DNA of 35,073 nt from Oscillospiraceae bacterium (GTDB lineage Bacteria; Bacillota; Clostridia; Oscillospirales; Ruminococcaceae), in contig JAFRUS010000087.1 of the NCBI GenBank assembly GCA_017438745.1, positions 1 through 35,073 on the forward strand. The letters run 5' to 3'. The notes under the pieces were generated by a model, which did no database searches, had not been told where the DNA came from, and saw only the letters and a list, made by a program, of their open reading frames with translations. A program made the position numbers and the translations under genes. How positions within the stretch are numbered: the first letter of the stretch is position 1; the number at the start of each line of letters is the position of its first letter. Shown piece by piece: positions 1 to 7,789 of the stretch.

Positions 1-41
1 ATGCAGCTGTGCGTAAAGCATAGTTGCATTTTTTTTATTGT

Positions 42-78
42 GCCGAAGGCACCACCATTTTTAATGAACGCCTTCGGC
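42..78. repeat. 9-bp inverted repeat
   Basis: GCCGAAGGC at 42-50 is the exact reverse complement of GCCTTCGGC at 70-78, with a 19-base loop. It may form a hairpin in a transcript crossing the region. It has no T-run, so it is not called a terminator. Confidence 0.5.
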
Positions 79-91
79 GTACTATTACCAG

Positions 92-116
92 AAAAGGCAC
101 CCTTTGGGTGCCTTTT
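92..116. terminator. Bidirectional terminator-like hairpin
   Basis: AAAAGGCACC pairs with GGTGCCTTTT around a short CTTTG loop. A-run on one side and T-run on the other make it symmetrical. The gene it would serve lies outside the window to the left, so direction is unknown. Confidence 0.55.
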
Positions 117-149
117 GAGTAAGCTGTTTTTTAACAGCCCCCTTTTTTT

Positions 150-168
150 GAGGGGGCTCCGCCCCCTC
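150..168. repeat. GC-rich GAGGGGGC hairpin
   Basis: GAGGGGGC-tcc-GCCCCCTC is a perfect 8-bp stem followed by ACCCCCGAATTT. The same design recurs at 32235-32253 (GGAGGGGC-ttc-GCCCCTCC then ACCCCG), and a weaker relative (GCGGGGATTTACCCCGAACCCC) lies near 7650. It looks like a dispersed intergenic repeat family. Confidence 0.5.
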
Positions 169-384
169 ACCCCCGAATTTAACCACACACTCCGGAAGGA
201 AATCGCTCTCGCCCCCGACGGCAAACCGGGACTCACCTGATGACGGACTCCCCATCACGCCGAAGCAAAACCAGTCAGAGCAGAACTAACCCTTCAACGA
301 GATACGAACCACAACTACAACCCACACAACTAACCACCCAAAGGTGAACCGACAATTCAATTCGGAGAATACTTCCCAAAAACA

Positions 385-417
385 AAAACCACAGAGTTTT
401 AAAGCTCTGTGGTTTTT
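385..417 (-). terminator. Terminator of the DHHW/MBOAT/ComEC operon
   Basis: CCACAGAG and CTCTGTGG form a perfect 8-bp stem, extended by A/T pairs, directly after the stop codon of the DHHW gene. On the minus strand it is followed by TTTTTGTTTTT. The opposite side is also T-rich, so it could work both ways. It ends the long minus-strand operon that begins at the HIT gene or further upstream. Confidence 0.8.
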
Positions 418-420
418 ATT

Positions 421-1551
421 TTAGTATACTATTTTTTTGATGTTGTCATCCGAACTGAACGTTGTGCTGTTGTAGAGGAAGAGGATGTGGGTGTAGTCCT
501 CCGGGTCGGCGTAGTCGCGGAAATTGTTTATGTAGCGCATGTCGAGTACCGTGATCTCGTTGTAGTGCTGGGTGAGGAACGGTACGAAGGAGTTTGCGTA
601 GGAATCCTTGAAGATCAGGATCTTCTTGTCACTCTGAAGATTTGTTTTTATCTTTATACACGGCTGATTTGTGCCGAGGTAGATGCTGTACTTGTCCTTT
701 ACGTTGAGGAATTCTCTGAAGTAAATGCTGTCGTATGTATTTTCCTCGATTGCATTCGACACTGTGCAGGAGACCACTTTTTCGCCTTCCTTGCTGGTGT
801 AGATGTCGATGGTATCCGGCTGGACTTCATCGTAGAGCGTCTTGGAATAGTAGGTGCCGCGGAAATCGCTGCTTGCGTGCTCGATATCATAACGGCTGAA
901 CGGAACTGCTGAAAATCCGAGTTTCGATATCGCCGTACTGTACGCATAGTAGGCACCAAGCGAAGTCCAGTGGTGATCGCTTCTGTAGTAGATGTAGTCT
1001 TCCTTGGAAGCGTTCAGTATATCATAGATATTTACCGTCGAAACTCTTGAATCGAGGTTCTTGTAAACATATTCGATTATACTGTGCTGATCGAGCTGCG
1101 GAGCATTTTTCGGTATAAGATCGGTGTAGATCCCGGCAGATGTCGGCGCCAGCATCACATATACCGGAGGAGTAACCGATGCAGCGAGTGAATTGATCGC
1201 ATCTATCGATTTGTCCATGGTTTCGTAGTCAGGTTCCGGAGTCCTTTCAATAAGTCTTCCGTCTGAAATGTAGATGCCGTTTATCTCCTTGCGTCCAAGT
1301 GCAAGCTCAGCTTTGAGCTTCATTTTTATCCAGGCAGGTCTGCCTGTAAAATGATCGGAAACGTATGAGTCGAACTCCTCCATAAAGCTCCCTTCAAACC
1401 AGCTGTCGAATGAAAAGTCCGGCTTGCTCTGAAGCGTTCTGTTTTCAAGTTCTGAAAAACTTTCCTTATGGGAAAACAGTGTGAGCAGCGGCAGAATAAA
1501 GAGCACTGCCAGAAAAATAACAGCTTCGGTCTTTTTCATAAACTCTTTCAT
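421..1551 (-). CDS. DHHW (AlgJ/AlgX-like) glycan O-acylation protein
   Basis: This 376-residue exported protein begins with one hydrophobic segment (about residues 10-26) that is either an uncleaved membrane anchor or a signal peptide. The diagnostic motif is YYRSDHHWTSLGAYYAY in the middle of the protein. DHHW-family proteins are SGNH-hydrolase relatives, and the DHHW motif is expected to carry catalytic Asp/His. The gene starts 14 bases after the stop of an MBOAT acyltransferase. By analogy with AlgI/AlgJ the pair would move acyl groups across the membrane onto an exported polysaccharide; the acceptor cannot be told from the sequence. The ATG at 1551 is chosen because AGGGGG lies 7 bases upstream. 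The second in-frame ATG (MKKTEAV) has no comparable site. It is the last gene before the terminator at 385-417. The family call is firm and the substrate is inference. Confidence 0.85.
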   Translation of the reverse strand: MKEFMKKTEAVIFLAVLFILPLLTLFSHKESFSELENRTLQSKPDFSFDSWFEGSFMEEFDSYVSDHFTGRPAWIKMKLKAELALGRKEINGIYISDGRLIERTPEPDYETMDKSIDAINSLAASVTPPVYVMLAPTSAGIYTDLIPKNAPQLDQHSIIEYVYKNLDSRVSTVNIYDILNASKEDYIYYRSDHHWTSLGAYYAYSTAISKLGFSAVPFSRYDIEHASSDFRGTYYSKTLYDEVQPDTIDIYTSKEGEKVVSCTVSNAIEENTYDSIYFREFLNVKDKYSIYLGTNQPCIKIKTNLQSDKKILIFKDSYANSFVPFLTQHYNEITVLDMRYINNFRDYADPEDYTHILFLYNSTTFSSDDNIKKIVY

Positions 1552-1565
1552 CTGAATACCCCCTG

Positions 1566-2969
1566 TCAGAATCTGAAATAAAGGAACGGATTGTATGTTG
1601 CATCAACAAGATAGCATGTGCAGAGAAGCAGAAGCACGAGCTGTACAGCCGGTGATGCCACTGCAAGTATCTTTCCGCCCGTTTCCTTTGTCTGTATCTT
1701 TGCACACAGTTTTCTCCAGAGATCTGTGGAAGCAAAAATGCAGAGAACAAACATTATACCGAAGGAAGCCAGCTGATAGAGTGAAAGCGGATCAGCAAGC
1801 TTCTTTGCCGCAAACATTGCCTTGATGTAACGGCAGAAATCCCCCATGGTATCGAGGTCGAACATGACCCATCCGATAACCACCATAATAAAAGTGTAGA
1901 GCGTGCTTACAAGCGGAGGCAGCTTTTCCAGTACCTTTGAGAATCCCGCTCTTTCAATGATCAGAAGCAGTGCGTAGAAAGCACCCCAGCAGATAAAGTT
2001 GAAGCTTGCTCCGTGCCAGAATCCTGTGAGGATCCATACGATCGCGAGATTGATGAAAGTGCGTGCCGTTCCGCGGCGGTTGCCTCCGAGTGGTATGTAG
2101 AGATATTCACGGAACCAGGATCCGAGAGTGATGTGCCATCTTCTCCAGAACTCCGTAACGCTCTTTGACTGGTAAGGATGATCGAAGTTTACCGGGAATT
2201 CGAAGCCGAACATTCGGCCAAGGCCTCGCGCCATATCTGAATATCCCGAAAAGTCGAAGTAAATCTGATACGTAAATGCAAGGATACCGAGCCAGGCTGT
2301 AAGAACAGATATGTTTGAAAAATCCATGCCCTTTACCTCAGTCCACAGTGCGCCTATGTTATTGGCAATGAGCACTTTCTTGGCAAGTCCCTTTATGAAA
2401 AGCGCAGCGCCTTCACCGATGGTATCGGCATTCGAAGTTCTGTCCGTGAGTGAATCTGCCACCTCGTTGTAGCGGACGATAGGTCCTGCCACCAGCTGAG
2501 GAAACAGTGAAACGTATGTAAGATAATTGATGAAATTCTTCTGAACCTTTGTTTTCTTACGGAAAATATCAATAGTATAGGACATACTCTGGAATGTGTA
2601 GAACGAGATACCGATCGGCAGCGGCAGATCAGGCCGCGGGATATTCGCCCCGAAGGCTTTGTTTATCACGTCCACCACAAATCCGCTGTACTTGAAAACG
2701 AACAGGAAGCCGAGATCGGCCACCATGGACACCGCAAGTGCGGCACGCCGTTTTCCTTTACTTTCCGTCCTGTTCATATAAAGGCCGGCCGCATAGTCAA
2801 CAAGACTCGATGCGATCATTACCCAGAAGTAAGCCGGCTCACCCCAGGAATAGAAAAGAAGTCCTGCGATAAGCAGTATGATATTTTTACACTTTTTAGG
2901 TACCAGCATATAGACAAGCAGTACTGCCGGCAGGAAAAAATATAAAAATGTTATACCCGAAAATACCAT
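1566..2969 (-). CDS. MBOAT family membrane O-acyltransferase (AlgI/DltB-like)
   Basis: This 467-residue polytopic membrane protein has about ten hydrophobic segments. MBOAT landmarks are present: the conserved block FWRRWHITLGSWFREYLYIP around residues 280-300, followed by PLGGNRRG, and the putative catalytic histidine in LTGFWHGASFNFICWG. Family members take an acyl donor inside the cell and pass the group to an extracytoplasmic acceptor, usually with an AlgJ/DHHW partner, which is encoded immediately downstream. Its ATG directly abuts the stop codon of the upstream TOPRIM gene, and its GGGGAGA ribosome site lies inside that gene's end, implying translational coupling. Length is normal for the family. 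The acceptor could be a cell-surface polysaccharide or teichoic acid; DltB itself is less likely because no dltA, dltC or dltD is nearby. Confidence 0.9.
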   Translation of the reverse strand: MVFSGITFLYFFLPAVLLVYMLVPKKCKNIILLIAGLLFYSWGEPAYFWVMIASSLVDYAAGLYMNRTESKGKRRAALAVSMVADLGFLFVFKYSGFVVDVINKAFGANIPRPDLPLPIGISFYTFQSMSYTIDIFRKKTKVQKNFINYLTYVSLFPQLVAGPIVRYNEVADSLTDRTSNADTIGEGAALFIKGLAKKVLIANNIGALWTEVKGMDFSNISVLTAWLGILAFTYQIYFDFSGYSDMARGLGRMFGFEFPVNFDHPYQSKSVTEFWRRWHITLGSWFREYLYIPLGGNRRGTARTFINLAIVWILTGFWHGASFNFICWGAFYALLLIIERAGFSKVLEKLPPLVSTLYTFIMVVIGWVMFDLDTMGDFCRYIKAMFAAKKLADPLSLYQLASFGIMFVLCIFASTDLWRKLCAKIQTKETGGKILAVASPAVQLVLLLLCTCYLVDATYNPFLYFRF

Positions 2970-3584
2970 TTAATCTGTCTCCCCTTTGTTTTCTGTCAGT
3001 TTATAAAACTCTTCCCTTGTCATCATTGTATTGAAAGCTTCCAGCATTCCGGTGGTGGAAAGGCGTTCCGGAAGCCCTGTCTTTTTTAGAATTGTTCTTC
3101 GTCTTTCGGCACTGTCCGGCATTCCTGTAAGACCTGCCTCGTAGAGATCCGTCCTTGTTATCAGATTCCTTACCGGTCTTTCGGTGTCTCCGTCATCGGT
3201 AAAGCTTATCCCCGCCTTGCGGAAAGCCTCGATTATGAGTTCCTTCTTTATTCCCTCAACTCCGAGTTTTCCTTCACAGGACGGCTTTTCCTTTCTTTTT
3301 TCCTTGCCGAAAACGTCCGGAATATACACATTTGTTATCTTCCCTTCCGGTACAGATCCTTTGAGATATCCTCTTATTTTGAATCCCGCACCGTCCGGAT
3401 CGGTAAGAATGATTATTCCCTTGTGTTTCGCATAGAATCTTATAAGTTCAAGCTTTTCCTTATCTTTAAAAATGCCGTAGCCGTTGGTCACGATGATCGT
3501 TGCGTCGATTATTGACTCAAGCTTTATCTTGTCGTATTTTCCCTCAACGATCACAGCCTGTTCTGTTCTCAGCAAACCATTCAC
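2970..3584 (-). CDS. TOPRIM / DUF4093 protein, RNase M5-like
   Basis: The 204-residue protein is a TOPRIM-domain protein with the catalytic Glu in VEGKYDK (E14) and the acidic pair in TDPDGAG (D62, D64). The later segment with GKLGVEGIKKELI matches the DUF4093 part of ribonuclease M5, which matures 5S rRNA in Firmicutes. Length is close to RNase M5 (about 185 residues). NGYGIF replaces the segment that in RNase M5 reads GGSAI or similar, so this may be a paralogue rather than rnmV itself, which usually sits beside ksgA. The start is GTG at 3584 and overlaps the end of holA by four bases (GTGA), indicating coupling. Biochemical role is inferred from family membership only. Confidence 0.75.
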   Translation of the reverse strand: MNGLLRTEQAVIVEGKYDKIKLESIIDATIIVTNGYGIFKDKEKLELIRFYAKHKGIIILTDPDGAGFKIRGYLKGSVPEGKITNVYIPDVFGKEKRKEKPSCEGKLGVEGIKKELIIEAFRKAGISFTDDGDTERPVRNLITRTDLYEAGLTGMPDSAERRRTILKKTGLPERLSTTGMLEAFNTMMTREEFYKLTENKGETD

Positions 3585-4633
3585 GCTCCGTTTCCGGCTG
3601 CAAGCATCTGTGCTACAGACTGCTCGATTATTATTTTCTGGTCAAGTCTCGTGGACTTGCATTCAAGATCAGCTTTCTCAAGTATTTCAAGGCACTTTCT
3701 TAAGTGAGCTGTATTTGTTTTCGATGCGTCGCGGAAAGCATTTCTCACCACGAACTCACGTCCGCGGTATCCGAAATCCACTGCAACATCAGCCTCTTTT
3801 ACACCCGAAGCCCTTGCCGCCGACGCTCTGTAAAGATCCATGAAAGCGGATGCCAGAGCGGATATGATAAGAACGGCTTCCGTTTTTCCGGCTGTCAGGT
3901 CGTCAAGTATTTTGAAGGCAGTCTTTGAATTGCCTGAAGTGACCGCCGATGCCATGGCGAATGCCGTGGTGTCTATTCCGACGGCTACCATTTCATCTAT
4001 CATTTCCGCAGTTATCTCGTCGCTTCCGGCAAATGCGGAAAGCTTGTTTATCTCGTTTGTGACCCTAAGCGTATCTCCGAGACAGATAAGTGCGAGTTTT
4101 TCGGCATTCAGCTTTGAGATGGATGAACCGTTTTCCGATGCAAGCTTTACTATCTCGCCGGCCATATCAGCAGGTTTTCTTAGATCTGCCTCAGCTACGG
4201 AACCGGCCTTTGCACAGACATCGATTATCTTTTTGTTTTTGGCTGTAGGCGTCTTTTTTCCGCCCTTTACGTCAAATCCTGTAACGGAAAACAGAAGCAC
4301 CGTCTGGTCAGGCACATCTGCAATAAACGCTGTCAGCGCCTTAAGGTCATCTGCGTTTAATGATTCACCGTTTAAGTCATTTACCTCAACGAAATTATAG
4401 TCGGTAAACATAGGACAGATTTCTGCGGTATCAAGGAATTCGCTGACCTTCATCTCATCGCCGGTGAACCTGCTGTAATCTGATGCGGTATAGCCCTTTC
4501 CAAGAAATTTTCTGCGCGTAAGCTCCGCCAGAGCTGACACGCGTCCGGCATCTTTTCCGTATATATAATAGACATTCTTTGTAACTGCTGACTTTAGTTC
4601 CTTTTCCAGTTCAGCCGGTGTGATAAGTGCCAT
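3581..4633 (-). CDS. holA: DNA polymerase III delta subunit
   Basis: This 350-residue clamp-loader subunit belongs to the HolA family. It has the typical beginning MALITPAELEKELK, then YYIYGKDAGRVSALAELT (degenerate P-loop region), a mid-protein FVEVNDLNGES, and the C-terminal helical part with LRKCLEILEKADLECKST. The delta subunit opens the beta sliding clamp during replication. The frame is open four codons further upstream (ATG at 4645), but the chosen ATG at 4633 is preceded at 6 bases by GAGG, which overlaps the stop codon of comEC. The comEC-holA adjacency is common in Firmicutes. No key feature is missing. Confidence 0.9.
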   Translation of the reverse strand: MALITPAELEKELKSAVTKNVYYIYGKDAGRVSALAELTRRKFLGKGYTASDYSRFTGDEMKVSEFLDTAEICPMFTDYNFVEVNDLNGESLNADDLKALTAFIADVPDQTVLLFSVTGFDVKGGKKTPTAKNKKIIDVCAKAGSVAEADLRKPADMAGEIVKLASENGSSISKLNAEKLALICLGDTLRVTNEINKLSAFAGSDEITAEMIDEMVAVGIDTTAFAMASAVTSGNSKTAFKILDDLTAGKTEAVLIISALASAFMDLYRASAARASGVKEADVAVDFGYRGREFVVRNAFRDASKTNTAHLRKCLEILEKADLECKSTRLDQKIIIEQSVAQMLAAGNGA

Positions 4634-4641
4634 TGTCCACC

Positions 4642-6651
4642 TCATTCAAGTCTGTAGACTTTAACCTTTCCTGATTCTGATTGTCTGACTGTAACGTTCT
4701 GTTCCGTGACTGCACCTTCGGCGGTGCTGATCCCGGAATCATCTATTTTTATAATATTTCCGCCGTATTCTACTGTTACTCCGCCTTCCGGATCGGCTTT
4801 TACCGTATATTTTCCCCTGTCGAGGAAAAGACCGTCACCGCCGAAATGCTCCGGATCGCATCCGCATATTTCCGCGCCGTACTGCGTATAGACATCTTCC
4901 GGCACATAAACGTGGTCAACGTCGTTGAGCACAAGCCTGCGTGAATAGGAGGCCATGCTCTGGTACGGATCCTTCATGAAGGACACGGAATCGATGTGAT
5001 GCACACCGCGTATATCCGCAAGCTTTGAAATGTAACGGGAGGTCGTCTGCTTTCCCGTAAGATCGATGACGTCATTGTATTTTCCCATGGAGATCATCAC
5101 TGCAGATGAGCGTGAAGTACCGGTGCGGCAGACCGAAAGGATATTTCTGTTCATCTGGCCGTTTATGACAGACGCAGTGATGAAAACAGCCGCCGATATG
5201 CACATTGCCGCAAGAGTACTTTTCCCGCTTCTGTATCTGAATGCCGTGAAGGCCACAAAAACAGTAAGGAAAAGCGTAAGCAGCGGAACAAATCCGCGTC
5301 CCAGAGCAACTGACGAAAGTCCGGTGTCCGATAGAAAAGTCGAGATCTTTATCACGAGCTTCGAGGCAAGTCCGCCTGCCATGAGCAGAGGATATGCAAA
5401 GACATCTGCGCCGCCTGTAAGCGTCACTCCAAATCCGCAGACCAGAGCGAATGTACAAAGCGGTATTATGATAATGTCTGAAACCGGCGAGATAAGCGAT
5501 GCCTCGTCAAAGAACATTACTGAAAACGGGAAAACGCATACCGAAATGCAGAACACTCCGGCTGCTTTCTTCTTAAGTCCCGCGAAAAATCCATCGTCAC
5601 TCATGCTGTCGGTAACATACGGAACGAGAACTGATGCCCCGAAGGTACCTGCTACTGACAGCAGAAAAGATGAACTTCGTATAAGATGCGGCGAATGGAT
5701 AAGAAGGATGATCGCCGCAATGCTCAGTGAATTGAGCGGATCCGGCTTTCGTCCGAAAAGTCCCGCACTGCAGATAAGCGTCATCATAAGTGCCGCACGC
5801 ACCACGGAGACCTGCATTCCGGAAAACACGGTAAAAACTATTATAAAGCCTTCCGTAACGAAAAAGCGCTTCTTTAACGTCAGTTTTGTTTTTTCAAGAA
5901 CTGCGGAAACAAGGCTTACTAAAAGTGCCAGATGCATTCCCGAAACTGCAAACATATGTCCGGTTCCGCAGCGGTAAAGCTTCTTTTCCGTGTTTTCATC
6001 AAGTCCGCTCCTGTCGCCCATCAGCATCGCCGTTATAAGTGCACCGTATTCTCCCGGCAAAACCGTACTTATCTTCTCCGAGATATGATCACGGTAACGG
6101 TATACTATCCTGCGGAAAGAAAAACGATTTCCCGGAGTTATCTTTACGCTTTTTATTTTATCAGTCTTAAGGAAGATTCCTTCGGAAGCGTAATAATCTT
6201 TCGCCTTGAAAAGAAAACTGTTTTCAAACTCCGAAGGTGTACAGGTAAATGTCAGTGTATCAAAATATGTACAGTCAAGAGTGTTCACCGTACACAGTAG
6301 CTTCGCACGCGTTCCGACGCCTGCCGTACCGTCAAGAAGATACTGCAACTTTCCGTCGGCACGGTCGGTAATATCTGTGACCATGCCCTCGTATCGGATC
6401 TCCTGCCCTGCCAGATCTCTTATTTTCTCACATACGATGCGGTCGTTCAGTGTGAACGTGACTGCACCGGCAATGAAAAACAGAGCGGCAACTGCATAGT
6501 ACACGAATTTTCTGACTGTCTTCCAAAAGAAAAAGGCAGACACCAGCAGCGTTACAAGCATTGCCGGTATCTGCGTATCCGGTTGGAAAAAGGAAGCAAA
6601 GAACATCCCGGCTGTCCACGGGACCCCGGCATAGATCATCTTTCGCTTCAT
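4642..6651 (-). CDS. comEC: ComEC/Rec2-like DNA-uptake channel with degenerate C-terminus
   Basis: The 669-residue membrane protein has the ComEC layout: N-terminal hydrophobic helices, an OB-like DUF4131 segment (around EIRYEGMVTDITD), and the competence domain with the hallmark GTGHMFAVSGMHLAL near residue 235, followed by many transmembrane helices up to about residue 495. ComEC forms the inner-membrane channel for single-stranded DNA in transformation. Most homologues end in a metallo-beta-lactamase-like nuclease domain with a histidine-rich metal site. Here the roughly 170-residue soluble tail has the right length for a vestige (starting near VCRTGTSRSSAVMISMG), but I can find no HxHxDH metal motif; only GVHHIDSV occurs at the relevant place. 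The channel part looks intact and the nuclease part looks inactive. The gene starts 21 bases after the phosphoribosyltransferase and feeds into holA. No other competence gene is in the window. Confidence 0.85.
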   Translation of the reverse strand: MKRKMIYAGVPWTAGMFFASFFQPDTQIPAMLVTLLVSAFFFWKTVRKFVYYAVAALFFIAGAVTFTLNDRIVCEKIRDLAGQEIRYEGMVTDITDRADGKLQYLLDGTAGVGTRAKLLCTVNTLDCTYFDTLTFTCTPSEFENSFLFKAKDYYASEGIFLKTDKIKSVKITPGNRFSFRRIVYRYRDHISEKISTVLPGEYGALITAMLMGDRSGLDENTEKKLYRCGTGHMFAVSGMHLALLVSLVSAVLEKTKLTLKKRFFVTEGFIIVFTVFSGMQVSVVRAALMMTLICSAGLFGRKPDPLNSLSIAAIILLIHSPHLIRSSSFLLSVAGTFGASVLVPYVTDSMSDDGFFAGLKKKAAGVFCISVCVFPFSVMFFDEASLISPVSDIIIIPLCTFALVCGFGVTLTGGADVFAYPLLMAGGLASKLVIKISTFLSDTGLSSVALGRGFVPLLTLFLTVFVAFTAFRYRSGKSTLAAMCISAAVFITASVINGQMNRNILSVCRTGTSRSSAVMISMGKYNDVIDLTGKQTTSRYISKLADIRGVHHIDSVSFMKDPYQSMASYSRRLVLNDVDHVYVPEDVYTQYGAEICGCDPEHFGGDGLFLDRGKYTVKADPEGGVTVEYGGNIIKIDDSGISTAEGAVTEQNVTVRQSESGKVKVYRLE

Positions 6652-6672
6652 CCGATGCTATCCCTCCGGAAA

Positions 6673-7212
6673 TTATTTAAAAAACAACGGAAGCTTTTCG
6701 AGGAACACGATATCTGTTCTGTCAGCAGCATCGCCTTCCGCGAGAACTGCGCATGACTGAACGACTGTGCCGCCTGCCTTTTCGATAAGCTTTTCCATAG
6801 CTGTAAGTGATTCGCCTGTGCTTATTACGTCGTCAACGATGAGTACTTTCCTGCCCTTTATAAGAGCTGCCTTTTCATCGCCGAGGTGAAGCATCTGTTC
6901 GTCCTTTGTTGTAATGGACTTTACGTTTACGCTTACAGGATTAGTCATGTAAACCTTGACTGACTTTCTTGCTACAACGTAATTCTTTCCTGACTGACGT
7001 GCCATTTCGTAAGCAAGCGGAATGCCCTTTGCCTCGGAAGTGAGAATTATATCGAAGTCAGTTACCTTCTTAAGAAGTTCCTCAGCACACTTTACAGTGA
7101 GTTCAACATCAGAAAACATGATGAACGCTGCAATGTCGAGCTTGTCGTTTACAGGATATCTTGTAAGTTCTCTTGTAAGCCCCGCAACCCTAAGTGTGTA
7201 CTTTTCTGCCAT
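6673..7212 (-). CDS. Purine phosphoribosyltransferase family protein (Apt-like)
   Basis: The 179-residue cytosolic enzyme belongs to the type I phosphoribosyltransferases. The PRPP-binding loop KVLIVDDVISTGES lies at about residues 122-135. The pyrophosphate loop region is ILTSEAKGIPLAYEMAR (57-71), as in adenine phosphoribosyltransferases. The family transfers ribose-5-phosphate from PRPP to a base. The flexible loop (SITTKDEQMLHL) differs from textbook Apt, so the base is uncertain; a regulatory PRPP-binding role is possible. GGGAG lies 7 bases before the ATG. The gene begins two bases after the HIT stop codon, so the two are surely cotranscribed and both point to nucleotide metabolism. Confidence 0.8.
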   Translation of the reverse strand: MAEKYTLRVAGLTRELTRYPVNDKLDIAAFIMFSDVELTVKCAEELLKKVTDFDIILTSEAKGIPLAYEMARQSGKNYVVARKSVKVYMTNPVSVNVKSITTKDEQMLHLGDEKAALIKGRKVLIVDDVISTGESLTAMEKLIEKAGGTVVQSCAVLAEGDAADRTDIVFLEKLPLFFK

Positions 7213-7214
7213 GA

Positions 7215-7562
7215 TCAGTCTCCCTGTTCTGAGCTCCAGCCGAGCTGCTTGCCTGCAACTACGTGGAAGTGAAGGTGCTTGACTGTCTGGCCTGCGTCAT
7301 CACCGTTGTTTGTGATAACTCTGAAACCGCCGTCAAGGCCCATGTCCTTTGTGATCTTTGCGATAACTTCGAAGATGTGTGCTACAACTGCTGAGTTTTC
7401 AGCTGTAACAGCTGCTGCACCTGAAATGTGCTGCTTCGGAATAACGAGGAAGTGTACCGGAGCGATTGGAGCTATATCGTGGAATGCGTATACTAAGTCG
7501 TCTTCATAAACCTTCTTGCTTGGTATTTCGCCGCTTATTATCTTGCAGAATAAACAATCCAT
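7215..7562 (-). CDS. HIT family nucleotide hydrolase (HinT-like)
   Basis: This 115-residue histidine-triad protein carries the catalytic motif HLHFHVV (H96, H98, H100) followed by AGKQLGW, and the typical start CLFCKIISGEIPSKKVYED. HinT-type enzymes hydrolyse nucleoside phosphoramidates and aminoacyl-adenylates. The upstream neighbour, after a 227-base gap, is alanyl-tRNA synthetase, which generates aminoacyl-adenylate, but a functional link is only speculative. Length and motif are fully typical. AAAGGTGAATGAAAA precedes the ATG. It is the first gene of the tight operon running to the DHHW gene. Confidence 0.92.
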   Translation of the reverse strand: MDCLFCKIISGEIPSKKVYEDDLVYAFHDIAPIAPVHFLVIPKQHISGAAAVTAENSAVVAHIFEVIAKITKDMGLDGGFRVITNNGDDAGQTVKHLHFHVVAGKQLGWSSEQGD

Positions 7563-7789
7563 TTTTCATTCACCTTTCTGTACGTGAAATGTCTTTCACT
7601 GATTTCCATTGGTTTAGGAAAGCCGTAGAACCGTGAGTTTGCGGGGATTTACCCCGAACCCCTGCAATGATTTAAAAATAATCATAGCTTTCAAAGCTTC
7701 CTTACTGCTATAAATGACACTGCCCTCCTGCGAAAACCGCCCGGAGGGATAGTGCCTGCGGTCCGGTTTTTACCGTTCCGCTTTATGAT
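7563..7789. other. alaS-HIT intergenic region with GC hairpins
   Basis: There is no gene here. On the minus strand after alaS an imperfect hairpin (GCGG..CGG-taaaaa-CCG..CCGC, about 7755-7778) is followed by CCCTCC/GGAGGG arms around 7723-7745, flanked by CACT/AGTG. Neither has a T-run, so termination after alaS is uncertain. Near 7650 lies GCGGGGATTTACCCCGAACCCC, resembling the GC-rich hairpin repeats at 150 and 32235. I see no clear promoter for the HIT gene. Confidence 0.5.

Larger units (their letters stand above)
1..420. other. Intergenic region with several hairpins, no gene
   Basis: No convincing gene is present. The 79-codon open frame at 1-240 runs through four hairpins, has no ribosome binding site and no recognisable protein character. 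The first half is packed with inverted repeats (listed separately). The stretch 240-380 is an unstructured, A/C-rich sequence in which I see nothing. Confidence 0.7.

Noticed and set aside
1..240. 79-codon open frame on the plus strand
   Set aside because: It passes through several hairpins, lacks a ribosome binding site and has no protein-like composition.
409..912. Plus-strand 167-codon frame opposite the DHHW gene
   Set aside because: It is an antisense shadow of a well-supported gene and has no ribosome site of its own.
5066..5977. Plus-strand 303-codon frame opposite comEC
   Set aside because: Long only because of the codon use of comEC; its composition is Thr/Ser/Pro/Arg-rich without any domain.
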